From Elusimicrobiales bacterium (GTDB lineage: Bacteria > Elusimicrobiota > Elusimicrobia > Elusimicrobiales > UBA9959), in the NCBI GenBank assembly GCA_028688015.1, contig JAQTZB010000005.1:80561-144560 (forward strand): DNA of 64,000 nt, in the 5' to 3' direction. Both the position numbers and the translations under genes were made by a program. The notes beneath the pieces were generated by a model. The model did no database searches and was not told the origin of the DNA. It saw only the letters and a list, made by a program, of their open reading frames with translations. The stretch's first letter is position 1. Every line of letters begins with the position of its first letter. Shown here piece after piece: positions 49,556-57,508 of this stretch.

Positions 49556-50128
49556 TTATAGCGGCAGGACCTGGCGGCCGTAAACCTCGTTGAGGATCTG
49601 CGCCAGCGCCGTGTAGCAGGCCGACAGGCCGCAGAAGAGGCCCTCGAAGCCGGCCAGCGTCTTGGATCCGCCGGTGAAGTCGGCGTAGGCCAGCAGGAAG
49701 AACAGGACCGCCAACGAGAGGAAAACCACCTGCAGGGCGCGGCTGAGCTTCAGCGTGCCCACGAACATCCCCGTGGTGAACAGTCCCCAGACGGTCAGGT
49801 ACCAGCCCATGGAGACCGGAGTGGCGGCCTCGCCGAGGCCGAGTTTGGGCAGGACCAGCAGCGCCACCAGGGACAGCCAGAAGAAGCCGTACAGGGTGAA
49901 GGCCGTGGTGCCGAAGGTGTTCTTCTTCTTCCACTCCATCGCGCCGGCCATGACCTGCGCCAGGCCGCCGATAAAGATGCCCATGCCCAGCACCATGGTG
50001 TCCAGACCGTAGAAGCCGGCGTTATGCAGGTTGAGCAGTACGGTCGTCATGCCGAAGCCCAGCAGGCCGAGCGGGGCGGGATTGGCGGTAGTGTCTGCGA
50101 TGGTAACAGGGGCGTTTTGCGAATTCAT
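49556..50128 (-). CDS. satP: Acetate/succinate transporter, GPR1/FUN34/SatP family
   Basis: A 190-residue protein starting at ATG 50128 (AAGGAGACAAC upstream). The signature [23 protein letters not shown] is present at the first helix; six transmembrane helices follow with [23 protein letters not shown] and YGFFWLSL, both family-specific. It forms a hexameric acetate channel/proton symporter in the inner membrane. Suggests uptake or release of acetate. Confidence 0.95.
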   Translation of the reverse strand: MNSQNAPVTIADTTANPAPLGLLGFGMTTVLLNLHNAGFYGLDTMVLGMGIFIGGLAQVMAGAMEWKKKNTFGTTAFTLYGFFWLSLVALLVLPKLGLGEAATPVSMGWYLTVWGLFTTGMFVGTLKLSRALQVVFLSLAVLFFLLAYADFTGGSKTLAGFEGLFCGLSACYTALAQILNEVYGRQVLPL

Positions 50129-50183
50129 TGTTGTCTCCTTGAGCGAAGCGGTCAAAGATTATACTGAATTTTCCGCCGGCGCA

Positions 50184-50212
50184 AAACAAAGCCGCCGGGT
50201 TTCACCGGCGGC
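50184..50212 (-). terminator. Terminator of the GNAT gene
   Basis: Minus-strand hairpin GCCGCCGG-TGAAAC-CCGGCGGC followed by TTTGTTTTG. Confidence 0.65.
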
Positions 50213-50226
50213 GGCCGCCCGTGCCC

Positions 50227-50652
50227 CTACCGCGCGGGCAGTTCTTTCCAGTAACGCGTGACCGGGAGCTTTTCAAAGCCGGCTTTTTCATAGAAGCCGG
50301 GCCTCCCGCAGGGCACGAGCACCCCTGCCGCGCCGCGCGCCGAGCACCACTTCTCGAATTCCGCCAGCATGGCCTTCCCTATTCCCCGCCGCTGCAGGTC
50401 AGGGCGGATGATGATATCCTCTATGATGCCGGCGCGGCACTCGAAGTCCAGCTCCAGGCGGCAGCCGCCGGCCATGAAACCGGCCGGCGCGCCGGCCTCG
50501 TCCAGGGCGAGCAGCTTGAAATAGGCGTCGTCCTTTATCAATTCTTCCATGACCAAGGCGAGGCCCGGCCCGATCTCCCTGTAAAGCAGGGGCATCAGGC
50601 CCATCACTTCCCGCAGGTTTCCGGGGCCCGGGGTAAGGTACTTTATTTCCAT
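50227..50652 (-). CDS. GNAT acetyltransferase
   Basis: A 141-residue single-domain GNAT. The acetyl-CoA loop motif A is intact (IIIRPDLQRRGIGKAMLAEFE, with Q/RRGIGKA), followed by VLVPCGRPGFYEKAGFEKLP (motif B, FYEKAGF). It probably acetylates a small molecule or N-terminus. ATG is 10 nt after a TAAAAT. Confidence 0.92.
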   Translation of the reverse strand: MEIKYLTPGPGNLREVMGLMPLLYREIGPGLALVMEELIKDDAYFKLLALDEAGAPAGFMAGGCRLELDFECRAGIIEDIIIRPDLQRRGIGKAMLAEFEKWCSARGAAGVLVPCGRPGFYEKAGFEKLPVTRYWKELPAR

Positions 50653-50662
50653 ATGTCCATTG

Positions 50663-50668
50663 ATTTTA
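50663..50668 (-). promoter_or_regulatory. -10 of the GNAT gene
   Basis: Minus-strand TAAAAT, 10 nt before ATG 50652; no ribosome-binding site. Confidence 0.4.
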
Positions 50669-50717
50669 ACATAATCGGCCTGCCCTCATTGCCGGGGGCG
50701 CCGTAGGCCCAATGGCC

Positions 50718-50746
50718 TTGAAAAGCCGCCGCCCCGGGCCTAAACT
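50718..50746 (+). promoter_or_regulatory. Leaderless-type sigma70 promoter of the papain-like gene
   Basis: TTGAAA (50718-50723), a 17-bp spacer and TAAACT (50741-50746), with the ATG 6 nt later at 50753. Confidence 0.65.
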
Positions 50747-50752
50747 ATAACC

Positions 50753-51652
50753 ATGAGAATCGGCCCTTTCCGTCCCGCCGCGCTGGCCGCGCTTTCCCTT
50801 TGCCTCTTCGCCGCGGCTGCCGCGGCAGAGCCTGACAGCCGCGCCAGGCTGCAGGAACTGCAGGATTCCATCCGCGCGGGCAAGGCCCGCTGGACCGCCG
50901 GCGAGACCTCGGTCTCCAACCTCCCCGAAGAGGCCTGGGGCCGCCTGGCCGGCCTGAACCCCACTCCGCCGACGGGCCCCCAGGCCCCGGAACCGCCCGT
51001 AAAATTCCTCCCGGCCGCCCTGGACTGGCGCGCCAACGGCGGCAATTTCGTCACCGCCCCCAAGCAGCAGGGCGGCTGCGGCTCGTGCTGGTCGTTCGCC
51101 ATGACCGGCGCTCTGGAGTCCTACGTGCTGCGCAAGCGCAACACGCCCGGCGCCGACCTGGACCTCTCCGAGCAGGTCTATGTTTCCTGCAGCAGCGTGG
51201 GCAGCTGCAAGGGCGGCGCGCTGCTGCCGTTCTTCCTGGTCAGCGAAGGCCTTCCGGCGGAAACCGCCTATCCCTATACCGAGAGCAACGGCTCCTGCTC
51301 CGCCGCCTCGGCCGGCTGGGAAGGGACGGCCCACAAGATAGCCGGCTGGGGCATGGTCTGGCCGTCGCTTAACAAGATCAAGGCGGCGCTCGCGCACTAC
51401 GGCCCGCTGCCCACCTCCATGCAGGTCTACTCGGATTTCCTCAGCTACAAGTCCGGCGTCTATTCCCGCGTAGGCGGCAAGCGGGTGGGCGGCCACGCTG
51501 TGCTGCTGGTGGGCTACAACGACGCCGAGGAGTACTTCATCGTCAAGAACAGCTGGGGCACGGACTGGGGCGAGGACGGCTTTTTCCGGATAGATTACTC
51601 CCAGCTGCACTCGCTGGTGATCTTCGGGCTCACCACGGTGGCTTACTATTAA
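50753..51652 (+). CDS. Papain-family (C1) cysteine protease, exported
   Basis: A 299-residue preproprotein: signal peptide (FRPAALAALSLCLFAAAAAA), a short propeptide of about 60 residues, then a mature papain domain. The catalytic set is complete: KQQGGCGSCWSF (oxyanion Gln, Cys112), GGHAVLLVGY (His248) and VKNSWGTDWGEDGF (Asn266). The second conserved Cys block (SCSSVGSCKGG) fits papain disulfides. Secreted protein degradation is the likely role. Followed by an inverted repeat/terminator. Confidence 0.95.
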   Translation: MRIGPFRPAALAALSLCLFAAAAAAEPDSRARLQELQDSIRAGKARWTAGETSVSNLPEEAWGRLAGLNPTPPTGPQAPEPPVKFLPAALDWRANGGNFVTAPKQQGGCGSCWSFAMTGALESYVLRKRNTPGADLDLSEQVYVSCSSVGSCKGGALLPFFLVSEGLPAETAYPYTESNGSCSAASAGWEGTAHKIAGWGMVWPSLNKIKAALAHYGPLPTSMQVYSDFLSYKSGVYSRVGGKRVGGHAVLLVGYNDAEEYFIVKNSWGTDWGEDGFFRIDYSQLHSLVIFGLTTVAYY

Positions 51653-51677
51653 GAGAGAAACGGCCCCGCGGCCCGGC

Positions 51678-51714
51678 AGCGTCCCCTTATATTTCATAAA
51701 ATATAGGGGACGCT
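51678..51714 (+). repeat. Hairpin with GGGGACGCT ends: terminator or palindromic repeat
   Basis: AGCGTCCCCTTATATTT (51678-51694) pairs with AAATATAGGGGACGCT (51699-51714) with one bulged base, followed by TCTTTTT. It may terminate the papain-like gene. Its AGGGGACGCT end is also found at 13775 and resembles the ends of the 41071-41155 palindrome, so it may be a repeat co-opted as a terminator. Confidence 0.6.
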
Positions 51715-51738
51715 TCTTTTTCGACCCGAGGTAAATTT

Positions 51739-53295
51739 ATGGCTAAGAACAAGGTTCTCCTGATCATCCGCGACGGCTGGGGCATGTACAAGCCCGACAA
51801 GTTCAACGCTGTGGATAACGCGAAGACGCCCAACATGCGCCATTACCTGAAGACCTACCCCAACTCCGTGCTGGAGCCGGCCGGGGAGTCGGTCGGCCTG
51901 CCCAAGGGCTACCAGGGCTCTTCCGAGGTCGGCCACCTCAACATCGGCGCTGGCCGCATCGTGATCCAGGAACTCAAGCGCATCAAGGACATGATCGAGG
52001 ACGGTGAATTCTTCGCCTGCCCGGCGCTGAAAGCCGCGCTGGACAACTGCGTCAGCAAGGACAGCGCGCTGCACCTGATGGGCCTGGTGCAGGACGAGGG
52101 CGTGCACGCCCACCAGGACCACCTGTATTCCATCATGCGCGAGGCGAAGAAGCGCGGCATAAAGAAGGTCTGGGTCCATTTCTTCTCCGACGGCCGCGAC
52201 ACCCCGCCCCGCTCGGCGCTCGCTTTCGTCAAGATGCTCGACGAGGTGATAAAGGAAGTCGGCAACGCCGCCGTGGGCACCATCATGGGCCGCTACTACG
52301 CCATGGACCGCGGCGAAAAGTGGTCGCTCGTGGACGCCACCTACAACACCATCACCCGCGCCGAAGGCGCGAAGGCCGCTTCGGCCGAGGCGGCCCTCAA
52401 CGACGCCTACGCCGCGCTCAAGAACCCCAACGGCCAGCCCATCGTGGACGAGTACATCCCCCCGACCGTGATAGACGGCTATCCCGGGATGAAGGACGGC
52501 GATTCGGTCATCCACTTCAACTTCCGCCAGGACCGCGCGATAGAGCTGACCAAGGCCTTCGTCGAGGACAACTACCCCGGCAAGCGCTGGAAGAAAATGG
52601 ACATCGTGTACTGCGGCCTGACGCGCTACTACGACGAGTTCAAGTTCAGCGCGCTGCCCCCCATGGACGAAGGCGGCGGCATGGATAACCTGCTGGGGCA
52701 GGTCATCTCCGCGGCGGGCCTGCTGCAGCTGCGCCTCGCCGAGACCCAGAAATTCAAGCACGTCACCTCCTTCTTCAACGGCAAGCGCACCGAGGCCTAC
52801 AAGGGCGAAGACCAGGTGGAGATAAAAGGCAGCTGGGACCCCGCCACCTTCGGCGAGCACCCGGAGATGGACGCCCCCCGCGTGCGCGAGCGCGCCGTCT
52901 CGGAGCTAGCCTCGGGCAAATACGACTTCGTCGTGGTCAACTTCGCCAACTGCGACATGGTGGGCCACACCGGCATCTACGAGGCGGCCGTGAAGGCCGT
53001 GGAGATAACCGACGAGAGCGTTAAAATGCTGGTCGACAAGGCGCTGGAGAGCGGCTACACGGTGCTGATCAGCTCCGACCACGGCAACGCCGAGGAGATG
53101 TGGGACTACAAGATAAACATGCCCAAGACCTCCCACACCGTCAACCCGGTGGAGTTCATCTATATCGCCAAGGACGTCTCCGGAGTGAAACTGCGCCCGC
53201 ACGGCATCCTTTCGGACATAGCGCCTACCGTCCTGCAGGTGCTGGGCCTCCCGCAGCCCGCGGACATGACCTCGGAGTCGCTGCTTGTTCGTTAA
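51739..53295 (+). CDS. gpmI: 2,3-bisphosphoglycerate-independent phosphoglycerate mutase
   Basis: A 518-residue enzyme of family length. Catalytic Ser62 lies in SSEVGHLNIGAGR; other metal-site blocks are IRDGWGM, FFSDGRDTPPRSA, GRYYAMDRG, NFANCDMVGHTG and ISSDHGNAEEMWD. It interconverts 3- and 2-phosphoglycerate in glycolysis, using two Mn ions. It heads a plus-strand operon with yggU overlapping its end. Confidence 0.97.
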   Translation: MAKNKVLLIIRDGWGMYKPDKFNAVDNAKTPNMRHYLKTYPNSVLEPAGESVGLPKGYQGSSEVGHLNIGAGRIVIQELKRIKDMIEDGEFFACPALKAALDNCVSKDSALHLMGLVQDEGVHAHQDHLYSIMREAKKRGIKKVWVHFFSDGRDTPPRSALAFVKMLDEVIKEVGNAAVGTIMGRYYAMDRGEKWSLVDATYNTITRAEGAKAASAEAALNDAYAALKNPNGQPIVDEYIPPTVIDGYPGMKDGDSVIHFNFRQDRAIELTKAFVEDNYPGKRWKKMDIVYCGLTRYYDEFKFSALPPMDEGGGMDNLLGQVISAAGLLQLRLAETQKFKHVTSFFNGKRTEAYKGEDQVEIKGSWDPATFGEHPEMDAPRVRERAVSELASGKYDFVVVNFANCDMVGHTGIYEAAVKAVEITDESVKMLVDKALESGYTVLISSDHGNAEEMWDYKINMPKTSHTVNPVEFIYIAKDVSGVKLRPHGILSDIAPTVLQVLGLPQPADMTSESLLVR

Positions 53296-53503
53296 GCTGA
53301 AGGTGCACCCGGGCGAGCGCAGGGACAAGATAGTAAAGAAAGCCGCCGACGCTTATGAGGTCTGGACCAAGGCCCCGCCCGAGCGGGGGTTGGCCAACGC
53401 CTCGGCCATCCGGCTGCTGGCGCTGCAGCTGGGCGTGGACGCGAAAAGGATCCTGCTGATAAAGGGAGCCACCTCGCCGGCCAAGATAGTTAAAGTGATA
53501 TAA
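53285..53503 (+). CDS. yggU: UPF0235 (DUF167/YggU) protein
   Basis: A 72-residue protein with the family blocks VKLKVHPGERRDKI, KAPPERGLANASAIRLLA and ILLIKGATSPAKIVKV (usually '..G..sr.K.v.v'). It starts at a TTG inside the end of gpmI (11-bp overlap); no better start exists. Function unknown. The TATAAT of the next gene overlaps its last codons. Confidence 0.88.
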   Translation: MFVKLKVHPGERRDKIVKKAADAYEVWTKAPPERGLANASAIRLLALQLGVDAKRILLIKGATSPAKIVKVI

Positions 53504-53504
53504 T
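53496..53504 (+). promoter_or_regulatory. Extended consensus -10 inside the end of yggU
   Basis: TGATATAAT is a perfect extended -10, overlapping the yggU stop and 9 nt before ATG 53514. It allows the DsbA-MauE genes to be expressed apart from gpmI. Confidence 0.6.
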
Positions 53505-53513
53505 TTCCCCACT

Positions 53514-54161
53514 ATGGACCAGAAAAAAGCGAGGCTGCTGGCGCTGGCCGGCCTGATAGTCTTCTCCTCCACCATAGCCGTGCTCCTGGCGCGCCAGTTC
53601 AACCTGGGCCCGGTGCGCCCGGCGCCGGACTTCCGCACGTTCGGCCCGGCGGACGCCCCCGTGCAGATCTACGAATACACAGATTTCGCCTGCCCGGCCT
53701 GCCGCCACGCGGCCGGCAAGATAGACGAACTGATAAAGGTCTTCGGCCCCGGCCTGCGCGTCTCTTTCAAGCATTACCCGCTGCTCAACATCCACCCGTG
53801 GTCGCTGCACGCGGCGGCCTACGCCGACTGCGCCGGTGCGCAGGGCAAGTTCAAAGACTACGCCGCGCTGCTGTTCGAAGGGCAGGAAAAATGGGGCGCG
53901 GCCAAAGCCGAGGCCGGCGAACCGAAAGAATTCGCCGAGTACGCCAGGAAGCTGGGCCTGGACTGGCAGAAAATGCTGGCCTGCTCCAACGACCCGGAGA
54001 CGCTGAAGACGCTGAAGCTCGACATCGCCGAGGCCGACCTGAAGGGCGTCAACGCCACGCCGACCTTCTTCGTCAACGGCGCCCGCGCGGTGGGCTCCGG
54101 CCAGCTGCTGGACCAGGCGCAAAAATTCGACAACCTGCTGCGCAAGGCGGCCAAGCCATGA
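53514..54161 (+). CDS. Membrane-anchored DsbA-like thiol oxidoreductase
   Basis: A 215-residue protein: one N-terminal membrane anchor (residues 8-26), then a thioredoxin fold with helical insert. The active site is DFACPACRHA (CPAC), and the cis-proline loop is NATPTFFVNG. SFKHYPLLN is a typical DsbA/BdbD block. It would oxidise or isomerise cysteines of exported proteins such as the papain-like protease. It overlaps the following MauE-like gene by 4 bases. Confidence 0.93.
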   Translation: MDQKKARLLALAGLIVFSSTIAVLLARQFNLGPVRPAPDFRTFGPADAPVQIYEYTDFACPACRHAAGKIDELIKVFGPGLRVSFKHYPLLNIHPWSLHAAAYADCAGAQGKFKDYAALLFEGQEKWGAAKAEAGEPKEFAEYARKLGLDWQKMLACSNDPETLKTLKLDIAEADLKGVNATPTFFVNGARAVGSGQLLDQAQKFDNLLRKAAKP

Positions 54162-54616
54162 ACCAGAAACCGGGAACCAGGGAACTGCTGGGCCTGCTGG
54201 CGCGGCTGATTGTAGGCGGCGTCTTCATCTACGCCGGCCTGCTCAAGGCGCTGGCCCCCGCCGAAGAATTCGCCTACGCGATAGAGAGCTACAGGGTGCT
54301 GGATTCCCAGCTCTCGCTCTACTCCGCCTATTTCGCTCCGTGGCTGGAGCTCTGGGCGGGCCTGCTGCTGGCCTGCGGCGTCTTCACCAGGCTCAACGCG
54401 CTGTTCACGGGCGCGATGCTGGTTTTCTTCGAGCTGCTGCTGGGCCAGGCCTGGCTGCGCGGCCTGCCCATCACCTCCTGCGGCTGCTTCGGCAGCGGCG
54501 GCTCCAATTCCATCGGGCGCGAATTCGCGCAGAACCTGCTGTTCCTGGCGCTGGCCTGGCTGGCCTGGAAATACGGCCGCGCCTGGTCCGCGGACGAGTG
54601 GGTGGAAAAGCCATGA
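54158..54616 (+). CDS. MauE/DoxX-like membrane protein, probable DsbA partner
   Basis: A 152-residue protein with four transmembrane helices: RLIVGGVFIYAGLLKAL opens the DoxX/MauE fold, and ITSCGCFGSG provides the CxC pair typical of MauE. MauE-like proteins are thought to shuttle electrons for periplasmic disulfide formation. The ATGA overlaps on both sides (DsbA-like before, exported protein after) make a tight three-gene unit, so it probably reoxidises or reduces the DsbA-like protein. Confidence 0.88.
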   Translation: MNQKPGTRELLGLLARLIVGGVFIYAGLLKALAPAEEFAYAIESYRVLDSQLSLYSAYFAPWLELWAGLLLACGVFTRLNALFTGAMLVFFELLLGQAWLRGLPITSCGCFGSGGSNSIGREFAQNLLFLALAWLAWKYGRAWSADEWVEKP

Positions 54617-55437
54617 CCAGGTTCCTCCTGGCCGCGGCGCTGCTGGCCGCCGCCCCGGCGGCCGACGCCCGGCTCTACGAGGCCGCCGCCAAAGCCAAAG
54701 CGGCCTGGATGACGGTCTCTTCCATAAAGACCGGGCAGGAATACTACCTCGAGGTAGCGCAGGACGGCCAGGCCGTCCTGCGCGAGGAAACTTCCAAGAG
54801 CGTGCTGACGCGCCGCGGCGCCATCAAGCCCTTTCTCGCCAAGGACTTCTTCCGCGAGATAGAAAATTCGGAGATCATCAATTCGCAGAACGTGAAACAG
54901 AGCAAGATGGTGTTCTACCGCGGCGACATGCTGAAAGTTTCCGCCTATATCAGCGGCGAGCTGACGCGGACGGTGGCCCCGCTCAACAATTTCGGCGAGG
55001 CCTTCTCCTACGCCTTCGGAGAGGTCAAGAAGGCCGTGACGGCCCTGCCGGTTGAGAGCAAGCTGCGCGCCTTCCTGCGCGCCGAGCCGGTGGAGGGCGA
55101 CGAACTGAACTCCTACCGCGACAAGGCCGCCGTGGACGGCGAGCTGAAGGTCCTGGAGACGGCAGAGCTGCAGAAGGTGAAAGAGCTGATGGCCGCCATC
55201 AAGGAGCCGTTCCGCCTGGTTCCCATAGAGAACGAGGAGCGCCTGCGCGAGTTGCAGGAGTTCATCACCAGCCGCCAGCTCTACGGCCTGCGGACCCTCT
55301 TCTACCTCACCAGCACGCGCGGCACCTACAAACTGCAGGTGCTGGACATAGTGCGCAAGCAGGCGGCGGAACAGAAAAAGGCGCCGGCCGCGGCGCCCAA
55401 AAAGTCCCCGGCTGGCCCGGCCAAAAAGAAGCGCTGA
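54613..55437 (+). CDS. Exported protein of unknown function with Lys/Pro tail
   Basis: A 274-residue protein, ATGA-coupled to the MauE-like gene, with a signal peptide (RFLLAAALLAAAPAADA). The mature part is mixed helix/strand without cysteines in the visible motifs (QEYYLEVAQDGQAVLREETS; LQKVKELMAAIKEPFRLVPI; RQLYGLRTLFYLTSTRGTYK) and ends in an AAPKKSPAGPAKKKR tail. I do not recognise the family. Its absence of Cys makes it more likely a passenger of the operon than a thiol substrate. Confidence 0.7.
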   Translation: MTRFLLAAALLAAAPAADARLYEAAAKAKAAWMTVSSIKTGQEYYLEVAQDGQAVLREETSKSVLTRRGAIKPFLAKDFFREIENSEIINSQNVKQSKMVFYRGDMLKVSAYISGELTRTVAPLNNFGEAFSYAFGEVKKAVTALPVESKLRAFLRAEPVEGDELNSYRDKAAVDGELKVLETAELQKVKELMAAIKEPFRLVPIENEERLRELQEFITSRQLYGLRTLFYLTSTRGTYKLQVLDIVRKQAAEQKKAPAAAPKKSPAGPAKKKR

Positions 55438-55450
55438 CTCCGGTTTTTTT

Positions 55451-55459
55451 TGTTAGAAT
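55451..55459 (+). promoter_or_regulatory. Leaderless-type extended -10
   Basis: TGTTAGAAT ends exactly 6 nt before ATG 55466; no ribosome-binding site. Confidence 0.6.
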
Positions 55460-55465
55460 AAGCCT

Positions 55466-55882
55466 ATGGCAGACGAACCCAGGATCAAGGTAGTTGCGGT
55501 TGACGACGACGAGACCATCCTCGATATCTACGAGACGGGCCTCGCCGCCGAAGGCTTCGAGGTGCGGACCTTCTCGGACCCCAAGAAGGCCCGCGAGTTC
55601 TTCGCCGGCGCGAAGCCGGGTGAAATGCCGGACGTGATCCTGATGGACATCATGATGCCCGGAGTGGACGGTATCAGCCTTATGGGCGACATCCGCGGCA
55701 AGGAAAACGCCGCGCACGTCCCGATCATCGCGGTCAGCGGCCTCAACGACGCCGCCACCCTCAACGACGCGCTGCTGTTCGGCGCGATGGACTACATGGT
55801 AAAACCTTTCGAACTGGCCTCGCTGGCGGCCAAGGTCAGGAAAGCGGCAGACCTCTCCCGCAAGCGCGCCCCCAAGCCCTGA
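55466..55882 (+). CDS. Stand-alone response regulator receiver
   Basis: A 138-residue receiver: VVAVDDDETILDIYETGL, acceptor Asp61 in VILMDIMMPGVDG, IIAVSGLND (Ser switch) and MVKPFELASLAAKV (Lys). No output domain; the C-terminal RKRAPKP is basic. It is monocistronic with its own promoter and terminator. Confidence 0.93.
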   Translation: MADEPRIKVVAVDDDETILDIYETGLAAEGFEVRTFSDPKKAREFFAGAKPGEMPDVILMDIMMPGVDGISLMGDIRGKENAAHVPIIAVSGLNDAATLNDALLFGAMDYMVKPFELASLAAKVRKAADLSRKRAPKP

Positions 55883-55901
55883 CCAGCGCCCGGCGCGCGG
55901 C

Positions 55902-55931
55902 AAATCCGGCCCGGGCGGGCCGGATTTTTTT
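55902..55931 (+). terminator. Terminator of the receiver gene
   Basis: ATCCGGCCC-GGGC-GGGCCGGAT followed by T7. Confidence 0.9.
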
Positions 55932-55997
55932 GGGCCATTTGCAGGCCTCCCCCCATATTTAGAATAATATAGTTAACATTAGGAATCGGGGAGAATC

Positions 55998-57494
55998 ATG
56001 TTAAAAACACTGCATACCGTATTTACCCAGAAGACGCACGAGGGCACCACGGAGCGGCTGCTGCAGCTCTCTTTCGGCTACTTCGCCCTCTACGTGCTGA
56101 CCGGCTTCCTGACCAAGTATTTCGACAAGGTCTACGGGATAGGCGGCACCACCTACACCGTCTTCAACACGATGGGCAGCATGCTCATCCCCACCGGCAT
56201 CGTGCTGCTGCTCGGCTGGTACAAGTTCAAGTCCACTACCTACACCAAGGTACTTGGCATGAACATGCCGAAGGAATTCCTCTACATCATCCCGTCCGGC
56301 ATCTGCACGGCGGTGGTCATCCCCACCACCACGCTGATGTATACGCTGCCCATTTCAGTCATGGTCGCCATGATCATCATGCGCGCCAGCATCATCGTCA
56401 TCAGCCGCATCATCGACGAGGCACAGATCCGCCAGGGCATCCTGACCAAGAAGGTCTACTGGGAAGAGAACCTCGCCGTGATCATCGCGCTCTGCGCCGT
56501 GGCGCTGCAGATGCTCAACTTCAAGGGCGCGACCGCGGCGGCGCAGGCCTCCGGTATCGGGGCTTTCATCCCCTCCCTTTTCGTGATGGACAAGGCCAAC
56601 TTCGACTTCCTCGGCAACTCGGCCGCGATGACCATCCTGACCTTCTACCTCATCGCCTACACCATCCGCATCTACATCATGAACTACTACAAGAACACCC
56701 GGCCCAAGGGCGCCATCTACGACACCAAGGGCTTCTTCGCCATCGAGCAGGTCACCTCCTTCTCGGCGCTGGTGATAGCCGGGCTGATCTTCTTCCAGGT
56801 GGTCAACAAGCCCGCCGCGGTCCCGTTCGTTCCCGCCGCCCCCGCCGTAACCGTCGCCGCCGACGCCGCGACCGAGCTGAAGGCCCTGTCCGAAGCCGCC
56901 GCGGCGGCAGAGGCCCTGCTGGCAACCGACGCCTCCAAGTTCACCTCCGACGAGCGCCAGGCCGCCGAGACCGCTCTGGCCGCCGCCGCCCCGCTGCTGG
57001 CCGACAAGAAGGCCAAGCCCGAGGAGCTTAAGGCCGCCGCCGCCGCGCTTGAAAAGCCGGTGAAGGACGTGAAGCGCTCCTTCAAGTTCCAGTTCTCCAA
57101 CGCCTTCAAGAACGTCCCGGCCCGCTGGAAGCTCATCATGTTCTCCGGCCTGCCTTTCGGCATCGCCGCGTTCTTCTCGGTATTCCTGTTCATGTTCAAG
57201 GGCCGCACCGCCACCTTCGCCGGCCTGGTCAACCGCCTGACCTCGCTCATCGCCGGCACCGTGGCCACGCTGTTCGTGTTCTGGTTCATCCCCAACCAGA
57301 AGCTGCCCAAGACCGAGGACTGGGCGGGCCTGGTGCTGATGTTCATAGCCATCTACTTCATAGGCCGCTCCGAGAAGAAGCGCGCCTGCGAGCTGGCCAA
57401 GGCCCACGAGATCGAGCCCGAGAAGGACGACGAGATCTGCCACACGGATAACGGCGCCGCTGCGGCCGCCGCGCCCGCGAAGGAACAGAATTAA
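55998..57494 (+). CDS. Polytopic membrane protein with Ala-rich insert (DMT-like?)
   Basis: A 498-residue protein with GGGGAG before ATG. About ten hydrophobic helices: one set of six or seven before residue 275, the rest after 360. In between lies an 85-residue Ala-rich, Lys/Glu helical insert (ATELKALSEAAAAAEALLAT, DERQAAETALAAAAP). The helix pattern loosely resembles EamA/nucleotide-sugar-type DMT transporters, but no diagnostic motif is seen. It is 14 bp upstream of the UDP-glucose dehydrogenase gene, hinting at export or sensing linked to UDP-glucuronate (inference). Confidence 0.65.
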   Translation: MLKTLHTVFTQKTHEGTTERLLQLSFGYFALYVLTGFLTKYFDKVYGIGGTTYTVFNTMGSMLIPTGIVLLLGWYKFKSTTYTKVLGMNMPKEFLYIIPSGICTAVVIPTTTLMYTLPISVMVAMIIMRASIIVISRIIDEAQIRQGILTKKVYWEENLAVIIALCAVALQMLNFKGATAAAQASGIGAFIPSLFVMDKANFDFLGNSAAMTILTFYLIAYTIRIYIMNYYKNTRPKGAIYDTKGFFAIEQVTSFSALVIAGLIFFQVVNKPAAVPFVPAAPAVTVAADAATELKALSEAAAAAEALLATDASKFTSDERQAAETALAAAAPLLADKKAKPEELKAAAAALEKPVKDVKRSFKFQFSNAFKNVPARWKLIMFSGLPFGIAAFFSVFLFMFKGRTATFAGLVNRLTSLIAGTVATLFVFWFIPNQKLPKTEDWAGLVLMFIAIYFIGRSEKKRACELAKAHEIEPEKDDEICHTDNGAAAAAAPAKEQN

Positions 57495-57508
57495 CACTGG
57501 AGCGCCTG

